The notes under the pieces were generated by a model. That model did no database searches, had not been told where the DNA came from, and was given only the letters and a program-made list of their open reading frames with translations. The position numbers and the translations under genes are program-made. A stretch of DNA of 36,255 nucleotides from Bacilli bacterium (GTDB lineage: Bacteria; Bacillota_I; Bacilli_A; RF39; UBA660): contig JAFWGF010000012.1 in assembly GCA_017512495.1 (NCBI GenBank), positions 1 through 36,255 of the forward strand, given 5' to 3'. This document shows, one piece after another, positions 24,841 through 32,462 of the stretch (its first letter is position 1; the number at the start of each line of letters is the position of its first letter).

Positions 24841-24885
24841 AAAGAAAAAGAAAGCTAATTTTTATTTATCTGATTTAGCTTTCTT
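24841..24885 (-). terminator. Terminator overlapping the 3' end of recO
   Basis: Perfect 11-bp stem AAGAAAGCTAA / TTAGCTTTCTT (24848-24858 and 24875-24885) spans the recO stop codon. On the minus strand it is followed by TTTTCTTT. Confidence 0.65.
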
Positions 24886-25598
24886 ATAAAATTCTTACTC
24901 TTCATATATAATCCAGTATAACGATCATAGTAATCGTCTAAAAATTCATTTATTTCTCTAGTTACTTCATCACTAACATCTAACTTAGTAATATTTTTAA
25001 TATCAACGTAGTAATACATTCTAATCATTTTAATAGTTTTTTCACTTACTAATGGTTCATTATTATAACAATCTTTACAAATATATCCTCCACTATCACT
25101 AGCTAAAGTAACAATATCTTTAGTACTACCACAATGACTACAAGCATCTATACTAGGAGCTACTCCTAAATAATCTAGTAGTTTTAATTCTAAAATATTA
25201 GTTAAAGCTATTGGATTTAATCCTTCATCTATCTTTGACAAAGTATCTACTACTAATTCTAATATTTCATCACTATCAGTTTGTTTTACTACTTGATTTG
25301 TTAAATCTAAGATTAATGATGCATACGATATCTTTTCTAAATCCATAACTGTTTTAGAAAATGAATTTATAATATCAACACTTATTAAAGTAGATAATCC
25401 ATTCTCTTTATAATAAATATGAAATGTTCCATAGATTAGTTTTCTACTTACTCCATGAAGTTTATTTTTCATATTACGACATCCTTTAGACATCATACCA
25501 ATTAATCCATGTTCTTTAGTTAAAACATTTAATATCTTACTGGATTCAGAATAATTAGTTTCTGTTAAAACTAATCCTTCTACACTTTCTATTTTCAT
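24855..25598 (-). CDS. recO: DNA repair protein RecO
   Basis: 247 aa. The N-terminal OB fold opens with 'VEGLVLTETNYSESSKILNVLTKEHGL', and a C-terminal zinc site is formed by C-S-H-C ... C-K-D-C. RecO loads RecA onto SSB-covered single-stranded DNA with RecR. Its ATG directly follows the TAG of the yqzL gene with no bases between them, so the two are translationally coupled. The era-yqzL-recO order matches Bacillus. Confidence 0.95.
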   Translation of the reverse strand: MKIESVEGLVLTETNYSESSKILNVLTKEHGLIGMMSKGCRNMKNKLHGVSRKLIYGTFHIYYKENGLSTLISVDIINSFSKTVMDLEKISYASLILDLTNQVVKQTDSDEILELVVDTLSKIDEGLNPIALTNILELKLLDYLGVAPSIDACSHCGSTKDIVTLASDSGGYICKDCYNNEPLVSEKTIKMIRMYYYVDIKNITKLDVSDEVTREINEFLDDYYDRYTGLYMKSKNFIRKLNQINKN

Positions 25599-25685
25599 CT
25601 AATCACTTCTTTTTATTTTCATTAACAAATTATAATATTTAATATCACCAGTTTTAATAAATAATTTCCATAATATTTCTATCAT
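25599..25685 (-). CDS. yqzL: YqzL-like very small protein
   Basis: 28 aa, starting MIEILWKLFIKTGDIKYYNL. The pattern WKLF-x2-TG-x-I/V-x2-Y is that of YqzL, the small protein between era and recO in Bacillus; position and sequence agree. It is shorter than Bacillus YqzL (about 45 residues). The ribosome site GAGGTGAT sits in the right half of a strong hairpin (25686-25717), and its stop abuts the recO start. Function of the family is unknown. Confidence 0.75.
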   Translation of the reverse strand: MIEILWKLFIKTGDIKYYNLLMKIKRSD

Positions 25686-25717
25686 AAAATCACCTCTATT
25701 AATATAGTGGTGATTTT
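25686..25717 (-). promoter_or_regulatory. Hairpin covering the yqzL/recO ribosome site
   Basis: AAAATCACC / GGTGATTTT (25686-25694 and 25709-25717) plus inner CTAT / ATAG with loop TAAT. The RNA stem includes the ribosome site GAGGTGAT and ends next to the yqzL ATG. It lacks a long U tract, so it may control translation of yqzL-recO rather than end transcription of era. Confidence 0.5.
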
Positions 25718-25726
25718 TATTACTTT

Positions 25727-26617
25727 TTATTCATCTTCATTATTTAATCCTAATTCTAGGATATACTTTTCTTGATCTCGCCAATTCTTAATTGTCTTAA
25801 CATATGTTTCTAAATAAACTTTTTTACCTAAGAATTGTTCCATATCTTGTCTAGCTCTAATACCTACTTCTTTAAGTAATGATCCATTCTTACCAATAAT
25901 CATTCCCTTTAAGTTTTCTCTATCAACAACTATTAATACTTGAATATGAACACTATCTTTTTTTTCTTCATAATTTTCAACATAACAAGTTACAGTATGT
26001 GGTATTTCATCATGTGTTAATTCTAATAGTTTTTCTCTTACAAATTCAGCCATGATAAATCTAGTTGAAACATTAGTTAATTCTTCTTCTGAAAATATTC
26101 TATCTTGTTCTTCTAATCTATCCTTAATACATTTTATTAAGACATCTATATTATCATTCTTAGTTGAAGAGATAGGTATTATTTCATCAAAATCATATAA
26201 TTCTTTTAATTTAGTTATTTCTTCTAATAAAGTCTCTTTGTTCTTTACTAAATCTATTTTATTTAATAATAAGAATATTGGTATTCCTTTATCTTTAATT
26301 TTATTTAAGACAAATTCGTCTCCTTTACCAAATCCTTTAGAAATATCTATTAAAAATAATATTACATCTACTCCTTCAGTATTATTATAGGCTTTTCTAT
26401 TCATAACATTACCTAGTTTATTTTTAGGTTTATGAACTCCCGGAGTATCTACAAATACTATTTGTGAATCTTCATCATTATAAATACCTCTAATAACATT
26501 TCTAGTAGTACCACTAACATCAGATGTGATAGCTAGTTTCATTCCTAGAATAGTATTAAGTAAAGTGCTTTTACCAACATTTGGTCTTCCTACTAAACTA
26601 ACAAATCCACATTTCAT
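25727..26617 (-). CDS. era: GTPase Era
   Basis: 296 aa from the ATG at 26615-26617, which has AGAGGAAG at good spacing and overlaps the cdd stop as ATGA. G1 GRPNVGKS (10-17), G3 DTPG (57-60) and NKID are present, followed by the C-terminal KH domain ('GMIIGKNGSLLKEVG'). Era binds the 3' end of 16S rRNA and is needed for 30S assembly. Part of the ybeY-dgkA-cdd-era block. Confidence 0.97.
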   Translation of the reverse strand: MKCGFVSLVGRPNVGKSTLLNTILGMKLAITSDVSGTTRNVIRGIYNDEDSQIVFVDTPGVHKPKNKLGNVMNRKAYNNTEGVDVILFLIDISKGFGKGDEFVLNKIKDKGIPIFLLLNKIDLVKNKETLLEEITKLKELYDFDEIIPISSTKNDNIDVLIKCIKDRLEEQDRIFSEEELTNVSTRFIMAEFVREKLLELTHDEIPHTVTCYVENYEEKKDSVHIQVLIVVDRENLKGMIIGKNGSLLKEVGIRARQDMEQFLGKKVYLETYVKTIKNWRDQEKYILELGLNNEDE

Positions 26618-27000
26618 TTTAAATCTTCCTCTCCAAAAGGATCTGGACACAATTCTTCTACTGTATATTCTTTAAATTCTCCTTCAGTGTTGTAACATCT
26701 AACGATAGAATCTTTATCAAATAATTCTGAAATCATTTGACGACATACAAAGCAAGGAGTACTTATTTCTCCTGAAGCAACCATTACATTAACTTCTTTA
26801 AATTCTCCTTTTTTAACACCATTGGTAATAGCATTAAAAATAGCATTTCTTTCTGCACAGGTACCAGCTCTTGTAGATGAATCTTCTACATTTACTCCAT
26901 AATATTCTTTTTCATCTTTAGTAACTATACAAGCTGATACTGGAAAATTCGAAATAGGTACGTAACTATTCTTATGTAATTCTAATAACTTCTCTACCAT
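26614..27000 (-). CDS. cdd: Cytidine deaminase
   Basis: 128 aa from the ATG at 26998-27000, behind GGAGG. Zinc ligands and proton shuttle are C48-A-E50 and P-C83-x2-C86, the standard homotetrameric cytidine deaminase set. It converts cytidine and deoxycytidine to uridine and deoxyuridine in pyrimidine salvage. It overlaps era by 4 bases (ATGA) and begins 2 bases beyond the dgkA stop; the order dgkA-cdd-era is that of Bacillus. Confidence 0.95.
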   Translation of the reverse strand: MVEKLLELHKNSYVPISNFPVSACIVTKDEKEYYGVNVEDSSTRAGTCAERNAIFNAITNGVKKGEFKEVNVMVASGEISTPCFVCRQMISELFDKDSIVRCYNTEGEFKEYTVEELCPDPFGEEDLK

Positions 27001-27001
27001 A

Positions 27002-27427
27002 TTAACCTCCAATTAACATAAGTGCTTTTGGTCCAAAGATAATTATACCTCCAATTAAAGCAGTTAAACATAATATTAAAGTAGCACTACTAGCTGTATC
27101 TTTTGCTATCTTAGCTAATGGATGAATTTCTGTAGTATATAAATCAATTGCTGCTTCAATTGCAGAATTAATCATTTCAGATGCACTAATAGTTCCAATC
27201 ATTGTAATAATAAACAACCATTCATAAGCACTTAATTTATAAGTAATACCTGCTAAAGTAACTAATACTGTAGCTATCATAATAATAATCATATTATGTT
27301 CATATTTTATACAATAAATAATTCCATCTATCGCATGCATAAAACTCTTTTCATAACGTTCTACAGCTGTACCTTGATCCTTATTTCTCTTAGGTGATTT
27401 CTTTCTAAATTTATCTAGTAATCCCAT
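27002..27427 (-). CDS. dgkA: Undecaprenol/diacylglycerol kinase
   Basis: 141 aa with three membrane spans after an N-terminal amphipathic region. The family block 'ASEMINSAIEAAIDLYTTEIHPLAKIAKD' is present, including the Glu and Asn residues of the active site. In Gram-positives this enzyme (DgkA/UdpK) phosphorylates undecaprenol for cell-wall carrier recycling. It overlaps ybeY by 17 bases. Confidence 0.93.
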   Translation of the reverse strand: MGLLDKFRKKSPKRNKDQGTAVERYEKSFMHAIDGIIYCIKYEHNMIIIMIATVLVTLAGITYKLSAYEWLFIITMIGTISASEMINSAIEAAIDLYTTEIHPLAKIAKDTASSATLILCLTALIGGIIIFGPKALMLIGG

Positions 27428-27860
27428 AAGCTTCTAGTACCTCCTTTTGTTTACCAAACATAACCTCTTCATCTTCTTTAGTCATATGATCATATCCTAA
27501 TAAATGATAAAAACCATGAACTGCTAAAAAAGACAATTCTCTAAGTAGTGAATGACCATATTCTTCTGCTTGACTCTTAGCTTTATCTAAAGAAATATAA
27601 ATATCTCCTAATACTCTTTCATCACTACCATTTATTACTGTATCATCATCTTCTAAAGCAAAAGTAATAACATCAGTTTCTCTATCAATATCACGATAAG
27701 TCTTGTTTAATTCATGAATATACTTATTATCAACAATTATTAAATTAAAAGAAACGTTATCTAACTTTTCTTTATCAAGAGCACTATAAAGTACTTTTTC
27801 TACAGTTTCTAATTCTTCTATTTCTTCTCCCACTTGAACAAATACTTCTATCTTATTCAT
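27411..27860 (-). CDS. ybeY: Endoribonuclease YbeY
   Basis: 149 aa. The zinc-binding motif H115-G-F-Y-H119-L-L-G-Y-D-H125 is complete, with the upstream 'ETDVITFAL' and 'LGDIYIS' blocks. YbeY acts in 16S rRNA 3'-end processing and ribosome quality control. It lies in the conserved string before dgkA, but phoH and pgpH, which precede it in Bacillus, are replaced here by a VanZ gene. Confidence 0.95.
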   Translation of the reverse strand: MNKIEVFVQVGEEIEELETVEKVLYSALDKEKLDNVSFNLIIVDNKYIHELNKTYRDIDRETDVITFALEDDDTVINGSDERVLGDIYISLDKAKSQAEEYGHSLLRELSFLAVHGFYHLLGYDHMTKEDEEVMFGKQKEVLEAYGITR

Positions 27861-27867
27861 ATTCCTC

Positions 27868-28479
27868 CTATAAAACTAAAACAATCATTAAAATTAAACC
27901 AATAAATAATACTACTGATAATATATTTAAAAACCATTCACTCTTACAAAATTTTGGTAAACCAGATCCAATTATTCTTAAAAGATCATATATAAAGTAA
28001 CCAATTATTCCACCTAACATATTTAGAATAATATCGTCTACATCGAATACTCTACCTATTGCTAATTGAACTAATTCAATTGATACTGAAGCAATTAAAG
28101 TTAAAATAATTGGTAGATGTATCTTCTCTACTTTTAAATAATAACTAACAAAGAATCCAAAAGGTAAAAACATTATCATATTACCTAATACATTCTTAAT
28201 AAACAATCTACTAGTAATATCATATCTTAGTATCTCTTGAAATGGAATAAAGTTATTACTAGCCCATGAAGTATCATCTTGAAAAGTAACAACTTGGAAT
28301 AAACAAAGTATATATACTCCAAATATTAACATTAATAATTCTTTATACAAAACAAATTTCTGTTTATTTGCTATTAAATAACTAATTCTAAATGACACCA
28401 TGATAACAACCGATATAATTACCATTGGCCATGTAAAATTAATAACTTGTTGGATTGTATTAGATAATGGCTTTATCAC
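27868..28479 (-). CDS. VanZ family membrane protein
   Basis: 203 aa with about five membrane spans. The VanZ signature region 'NFIPFQEILRYD...NVLGNMIMFLPFGFF' and the C-terminal 'RVFDVDDIILNMLGGIIGYF' are both clear. VanZ of vancomycin operons gives low-level teicoplanin resistance; most chromosomal VanZ-like proteins have no assigned role. It sits between yqfD and ybeY, the place taken by phoH and pgpH in Bacillus. Confidence 0.85.
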   Translation of the reverse strand: MIKPLSNTIQQVINFTWPMVIISVVIMVSFRISYLIANKQKFVLYKELLMLIFGVYILCLFQVVTFQDDTSWASNNFIPFQEILRYDITSRLFIKNVLGNMIMFLPFGFFVSYYLKVEKIHLPIILTLIASVSIELVQLAIGRVFDVDDIILNMLGGIIGYFIYDLLRIIGSGLPKFCKSEWFLNILSVVLFIGLILMIVLVL

Positions 28480-28483
28480 AGTA

Positions 28484-29647
28484 TCACTCCTCTTTTTTAT
28501 TCATTTCTTCAGGTGTTATTTTTGATATATCTTGATAATCTGTAATATTTTCTTGTACATTAACAAAAATATCTACTTCTATTTTACTATTTTTTTCTAT
28601 CTTTTTCAAAATTTTTTTATTTAAGATTTTCTCATCCTTTTTAAGTCTCTTATTTATTTCTTTTACAGAAGCTTTGAAAGCTAGTTTATTTAATTCTTTA
28701 TTAGTTAGTTTTTTATACTTAACTTTAGTTTTTTGATATTTATTAATACTTAAACTAACAGGTATAAATTTACTCTTAATTATATTATACGTATCTTTTT
28801 TATATCTTTTGTAAGGTTTAATTATTTTATACTCTTTATTGAATATTTTTAAAGTAATACCTATTTTTTTATTAGATAATAATTCTTCCTCTTCTTTGTA
28901 TTTAGGAATATCTACTTTAACTTGATACCATACTTCTCCATATACCTTACCTTTAGCACATCGTTTAGATACTATTTCATCTTTATTATAAATAAATCCA
29001 CTAATTATTACTTCTCCTTTAGAAACATAATTATTAATACTTTTCTTTACTTCTCCAGAATAAGCATCAATATCAAGTATTAAAGCATTCTTTTTTGAAA
29101 TAATATTTCTAGGTAAACATTTATCTTTCTTTTTATTAAATTTCTTTTCTTCTACTTTAACAATATACTTAGTACCATATTCTTCTATTTCTATCCAATC
29201 AATTATTTTTTCTTTCTCTTTAAGTTTTTCTTTAATTTTTTCTTTTCTCTCATAGTTAACTTTAAAATGATATTTCTTAATACCCAATTCATTTAAATCT
29301 TTTAGAACAATTTTTCTTATTTCTTTATTAGGATGAATTACTTCTATTTTGAAAATCATTTGTGATAAAACAATATTCATCATAATACCTAGTAATAAAA
29401 AAACAATTAATAAATAAAATTTTTTAAAATAATATTCTAATTTATTAAAACCATATCTATTAATTATATTAATTTTATAAGTAGTTTTAATATCTTTAAT
29501 CTTTTGATAATCAGAATAATCGATAATTAATATTAATCTTTTTGTTTCTCTTTCTAAATGATAAATATTTATCTTTTCAGTAATTATTTTCTTTAAAAAA
29601 TAATCAGGATTATTGCCTAATATTTCTATTTTTAATCTGCTATACAT
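28484..29647 (-). CDS. yqfD: YqfD family membrane protein (sporulation-associated family)
   Basis: 387 aa from the ATG at 29645-29647 behind GAGGT; the upstream frame extension is inside yqfC. A hydrophobic segment around residues 75-100 divides a short cytoplasmic start from a long Lys/Glu-rich outer domain with 'IDWIEIEEYGTKYIVKVEEKK' and 'LPRNIISKKNALILDIDAYSGE', which match YqfD. In Bacillus yqfD is expressed in the mother cell under sigma-E. The start overlaps the yqfC stop by 8 bases. Confidence 0.88.
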   Translation of the reverse strand: MYSRLKIEILGNNPDYFLKKIITEKINIYHLERETKRLILIIDYSDYQKIKDIKTTYKINIINRYGFNKLEYYFKKFYLLIVFLLLGIMMNIVLSQMIFKIEVIHPNKEIRKIVLKDLNELGIKKYHFKVNYERKEKIKEKLKEKEKIIDWIEIEEYGTKYIVKVEEKKFNKKKDKCLPRNIISKKNALILDIDAYSGEVKKSINNYVSKGEVIISGFIYNKDEIVSKRCAKGKVYGEVWYQVKVDIPKYKEEEELLSNKKIGITLKIFNKEYKIIKPYKRYKKDTYNIIKSKFIPVSLSINKYQKTKVKYKKLTNKELNKLAFKASVKEINKRLKKDEKILNKKILKKIEKNSKIEVDIFVNVQENITDYQDISKITPEEMNKKEE

Positions 29648-29882
29648 CGATAACCTCAATATTATTAATAGTCCCTTTTATTAATAATTCATTATCTAAT
29701 ATTTTACTTAGTATTAAATTATTTCCAGTTACTAATATTTTTTTATCTAGACATAGTATAGATAGATAATTATTTTCTAAAGAAATAATCTTTTTATAAT
29801 TAATAATATGAATTTTATCATTATATAAAGTTAATCTAAATTCTTTATCATTCACATAATTAGATATTTTTTCTAACATCAT
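29640..29882 (-). CDS. yqfC: YqfC/YabP family protein
   Basis: 80 aa with no membrane span. The YabP/YqfC fold is recognisable from 'IHIINYKKIISLENNYLSI', 'LVTGNNLILSKILDNELLIKGTI' and its position directly before yqfD. Two ATGs in a row follow AGGTGAT; the second (29877-29879) has the better spacing. In spore formers the pair is sigma-E controlled. Confidence 0.85.
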   Translation of the reverse strand: MMLEKISNYVNDKEFRLTLYNDKIHIINYKKIISLENNYLSILCLDKKILVTGNNLILSKILDNELLIKGTINNIEVIDV

Positions 29883-29913
29883 ATCACCTATCTAAATATA
29901 TGAATTATTACAA

Positions 29914-29945
29914 TAAAAAATATCCAAATAGCTATTTGGATATTT
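29914..29945 (-). terminator. Terminator of the DUF6273 surface-protein gene
   Basis: Perfect palindrome of 28 bases (29918-29945), 12 bp stem with loop AGCT, followed on the minus strand by TTTTTATTG. It sits between the surface-protein stop and yqfC. Confidence 0.75.
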
Positions 29946-29947
29946 AT

Positions 29948-31261
29948 TTAACCAATTCGGAAAGCTGGAGAAACCCCCATAGTACCATTAGAACTGTTGT
30001 GGACCCAGTCACCAAAGTTGGTCACAGTGCAGAAACTGTAATTATTGTTAGAATTAGCCGAGCGCATCCACCAATAAGAAATTGAACCATTATTCAGTTT
30101 AATTGCTCCTGAGTAATTACTTGTTGTAACATTTTGTGAACTATAATAATCTAATTGTCTTGTATTATTATATGCTGTATCATAGCTATCTATTCCACTA
30201 TTTGTATTTCCATCTACATCTTCCCATACTTCATGTGTTGATAACAAATATATTTTATCTATTGATGTGAAGTTTGTCTCTCCACTTGTTGATCCATGTC
30301 CTGATACTACTGTTGTATTGATTATTCCGCTTTTTAATTCAGATGGCAATGCATTATATATATCACTATTTACATATGTCCTCATCTCACTTGCTGGCCA
30401 TCCTCCTATATTTCTATATCCTGTTGTTGCACCTGAAGTATATGGATTCATTATATGAGTTGTGATTATATCTACAAACTCTAAGACAAATCCACATGCT
30501 GTTTGTGAGGATCCTGTTGTAGAGCATTCTGCTGGTGTACTTTTATTGGCTATACGAAGTGTATGTGTTCCTAAGCTTCCCATATCTACTGTCTTTGTAT
30601 CTCCTACATTATAATTACTTGTATTACCTGAACGAACATTAGCAATTATTGTTTCCCATGAATCCAATTCAAACTGACTTAGATGTATTACTTCAGTTGC
30701 AGCATCAGTTGCTTGTCTATATGTTACTGTAAATTGAAATGGTAAACTTTGATTTGTTGCTGGTATTTGATTTAATTCTATATCATCTTTATATTTTATT
30801 CTTACTTTGTATGTTTCTGTTGTTCCTGCAGCTAGTAATTGATTTACTGCTAGTGGTACTCCATCAGAATAAGTTACTGTATATTCTAAATAATCTGGTA
30901 GATTGGTTATTGTTGCCCCATTAAGCTTAGATGTAATGCTGTCTATCATTCCATCTATTGTACCTGAGTTAACTGCATCTACTGTGAACTCATAATAATC
31001 TCCTGGTATATTTAAGACTACTGAATATGTTACTGTAGTCTGAGCACTATTAATAGTTGGTGTAGATGCACTTACTGATCCTTCTTTTACTTGTACATTT
31101 GCCCAATGAATATTCCATGTAGGTGCTCCCATATTAGCTGTTCCATTGATATTTAAATTACTTTGGATGAGAGCATATCCTATTCCTAGTATGAGAATTA
31201 AATTTACTATGATTGATACTACACTTTGTTTTTTTCTTCTAGCAAATTTTCTTCTTCTCAT
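29948..31261 (-). CDS. SipW-type surface protein with DUF6273-like domain and atypical 3' end
   Basis: 437 aa from the ATG at 31259-31261, behind GGAGGGAT; an upstream extension to 31312 is not supported by a ribosome site. A basic start (MRRRKFARRKKQ), a hydrophobic segment and GIGYALIQSNLNINGTA match the tandem family at the left end, followed by an Ig-like region and a DUF6273-like C-terminal domain ('GSLGTHTLRIANKSTPAEC', 'GGWPASEMRTYVN', 'DKIYLLSTHEVW', 'WWMRSAN...GVSPAFRIG'). It aligns over its full length with copy C. The last ~120 bases differ sharply from the rest in composition (see the separate entry). It interrupts the space between yqeY and yqfC. Confidence 0.82.
   Translation of the reverse strand: MRRRKFARRKKQSVVSIIVNLILILGIGYALIQSNLNINGTANMGAPTWNIHWANVQVKEGSVSASTPTINSAQTTVTYSVVLNIPGDYYEFTVDAVNSGTIDGMIDSITSKLNGATITNLPDYLEYTVTYSDGVPLAVNQLLAAGTTETYKVRIKYKDDIELNQIPATNQSLPFQFTVTYRQATDAATEVIHLSQFELDSWETIIANVRSGNTSNYNVGDTKTVDMGSLGTHTLRIANKSTPAECSTTGSSQTACGFVLEFVDIITTHIMNPYTSGATTGYRNIGGWPASEMRTYVNSDIYNALPSELKSGIINTTVVSGHGSTSGETNFTSIDKIYLLSTHEVWEDVDGNTNSGIDSYDTAYNNTRQLDYYSSQNVTTSNYSGAIKLNNGSISYWWMRSANSNNNYSFCTVTNFGDWVHNSSNGTMGVSPAFRIG
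29951..30070 (-). other. Candidate diversity-generating retroelement variable region
   Basis: The last ~40 codons of the surface-protein gene. By hand count, 54 of these 120 bases are G or C (45%), against 32 of the next 120 (27%) in the same gene. Codons ending in C are frequent (CGC, AAC, TAC, TTC, TGC, ACC, GAC, GTC, CAC), which is rare elsewhere in the window. The encoded stretch is Asn/Ser-rich between conserved WWMRSA and GVSPAFRI. NNC codons at the 3' end of a lectin-like fold gene are the mark of adenine mutagenesis. No template repeat or reverse transcriptase is in the window. Confidence 0.45.
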
Positions 31262-31300
31262 ACTATCCCTCCTATTATAATTATACATTTTTTTGTAATA

Positions 31301-31324
31301 AAAAAAAAGCATCTTTTGATGCTT
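31301..31324 (-). terminator. Terminator of yqeY
   Basis: AAGCATC / GATGCTT stem (31307-31313 and 31318-31324) with loop TTTT, followed on the minus strand by eight T. Confidence 0.85.
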
Positions 31325-31760
31325 ATTGTAATTTTTCTTTAATAATATTAGATACAGTTTTCATATCAGCTTTACCTTTTAATTTAGCATTAGCTTCTTT
31401 CATTACTCTACCCATATCTTTTTGTCCTTCAGGTTTTACTTCGGCAAAGATTTCATCAATTACCTTTAATACTTCTTCTTCTGATAATTGTTCAGGTAAA
31501 TATTTCATTAAGATATCTATTTCTGCTTGAGTTTGATCTATTAAATCTTGTCTATTACCTTTTTCAAATTCAACAATAGATTCTTTTCTCATCTTAATTT
31601 GTCTACTAACAACTTCGATTAATAATTCATCATTGATTTCTTTTTTATGATCAATTTGTTCTTGTTTTAAACCAGCTTTTACAGTTCTTATAACAGTTAA
31701 TCTTTCTTTTTCATGATTCTTCATTGCTTCGATCATATCTTTTTCTAATTGTTCTACCAT
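31323..31760 (-). CDS. yqeY: GatB/YqeY domain protein
   Basis: 145 aa. The whole protein is the GatB/YqeY domain: 'LEKDMIEAMKNHEKERLTVIRTVKAGLKQEQID' at the start, 'EIDILMKYLPEQLSEEE' in the middle and 'KDMGRVMKEANAKLKGKADMKTVSNIIKEKL' at the end. It resembles the tail domain of GatB, which binds tRNA, but its own role is not settled. It lies next to rpsU, as in Bacillus. Confidence 0.93.
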   Translation of the reverse strand: MVEQLEKDMIEAMKNHEKERLTVIRTVKAGLKQEQIDHKKEINDELLIEVVSRQIKMRKESIVEFEKGNRQDLIDQTQAEIDILMKYLPEQLSEEEVLKVIDEIFAEVKPEGQKDMGRVMKEANAKLKGKADMKTVSNIIKEKLQ

Positions 31761-31802
31761 ATTATCATCTCCTATTAAAAATTATAACACTTTTTTATTA
31801 AA

Positions 31803-31831
31803 TTAAAAGTAGTATCACAAAAGATACTACT
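31803..31831 (-). terminator. Terminator of rpsU
   Basis: AGTAGTATC / GATACTACT stem (31808-31816 and 31823-31831) with a 6-nt loop, followed on the minus strand by TTTAATT, a weak U tract. Confidence 0.6.
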
Positions 31832-31835
31832 TATT

Positions 31836-32039
31836 TTAATAATCTCTACTACGATTTGAGCGTTCTCTTTTTCTAGAATTCTTTATTCCTTCTTTTTTAG
31901 CTGCTCTTCTTCTTACTCCTGGCTTATCATAAGCTTCTCTCTTTTTCCACTCAGAAGGGACACCATCTCTTGCGACTTTTTGTTTAAATTTTCTTAAAGC
32001 TTGATCAAGATTTCCTCTTACAGTAACTTTAGTTGCCAC
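31836..32039 (-). CDS. rpsU: 30S ribosomal protein S21
   Basis: 67 aa with the S21 pattern 'LDQALRKFKQKVARDGVPSEWKKREAYDKPGVRRRAAKKEG' and a basic tail. It starts at GTG (32037-32039) behind a strong GGGAGGG site. It has its own promoter (32074-32102) although the bacteriocin operon ends just upstream. Confidence 0.96.
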   Translation of the reverse strand: MATKVTVRGNLDQALRKFKQKVARDGVPSEWKKREAYDKPGVRRRAAKKEGIKNSRKRERSNRSRDY

Positions 32040-32073
32040 TATTTTTCCCTCCCTTCGCTTTCAACTAAAAAGA

Positions 32074-32102
32074 ATTATAACAAAAGATTAGTCAATTTTC
32101 AA
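32074..32102 (-). promoter_or_regulatory. Promoter of rpsU
   Basis: On the minus strand, -35 TTGAAA (32097-32102), 17-base spacer, -10 TATAAT (32074-32079) with TG extension (TGTTATAAT). Confidence 0.65.
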
Positions 32103-32136
32103 GTTTTTTTGCGAAATATCAAGGAAAATACAATTT

Positions 32137-32310
32137 TTAGTCTAACGGACACATTTTATTTTCACTTATTCTTCTAATACCAGAACCAACACTATAACCA
32201 GCATCTCTTAATAAATTAATCACATTAACAATTGCATTTATAATTGGACCATTCACAGTAGTATTACCTCCAGTTATATTATCAAGTTTATCATCACTAA
32301 TTTTATTCAT
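32137..32310 (-). CDS. Double-glycine bacteriocin precursor peptide 2
   Basis: 57 aa from the ATG at 32308-32310, behind GGAGG nine bases upstream; a longer frame reading out to 32394 lies in the other precursor gene. The leader MNKISDDKLDNITGG (15 residues) ends in Gly-Gly, the cut site for C39 peptidases. The predicted mature peptide has 42 residues, with an amphipathic middle (NGPIINAIVNVINLLRDAG), a G38-x3-G42 motif and one Cys near the end. GxxxG motifs are typical of class IIb two-peptide bacteriocins. It overlaps the first precursor gene by 4 bases (ATGA). No immunity gene follows. Confidence 0.75.
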   Translation of the reverse strand: MNKISDDKLDNITGGNTTVNGPIINAIVNVINLLRDAGYSVGSGIRRISENKMCPLD

Positions 32311-32462
32311 GCTTTGCAACCTCCAGGATTTACCATGCCGTCTATTAAACCCGCCAAGAATATAACTATAGAGGCAATAGCTATACCAGTCCAAACAGTT
32401 ACTGTTGCGCCACCTTTTATTTTCTCTAAATTATCATCACTTATTTTACTAATTCTAATCAC
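32307..32462 (-). CDS. Double-glycine bacteriocin precursor peptide 1 (start uncertain)
   Basis: 51 aa if read from the GTG at 32460-32462. The leader ends ISDDNLEKIKGG and is clearly related to that of peptide 2. The mature part of 33 residues is strongly hydrophobic (WTGIAIASIVIFLAGLIDG) with G38-x3-G42 and ends PGGCKA. The GTG has no good ribosome site, whereas AAGGTGAT stands at proper spacing before an ATT at 32451-32453. Starting there gives a 15-residue leader that lines up exactly with peptide 2. It overlaps both neighbouring genes, so expression is coupled. Together with peptide 2 it may form a two-peptide bacteriocin. Confidence 0.7.
   Translation of the reverse strand: MIRISKISDDNLEKIKGGATVTVWTGIAIASIVIFLAGLIDGMVNPGGCKA

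Noticed and set aside
29918-29945. Perfect 28-base palindrome as a recombination or phase-switch site
   Set aside because: It sits right after a stop codon and is followed by a U tract on the minus strand, so a terminator explains it fully, and no second copy was seen.
32311-32394. Upstream extension of bacteriocin precursor 2
   Set aside because: It is the shifted frame of precursor 1; the real start at 32310 has a GGAGG site and yields a standard double-glycine leader.
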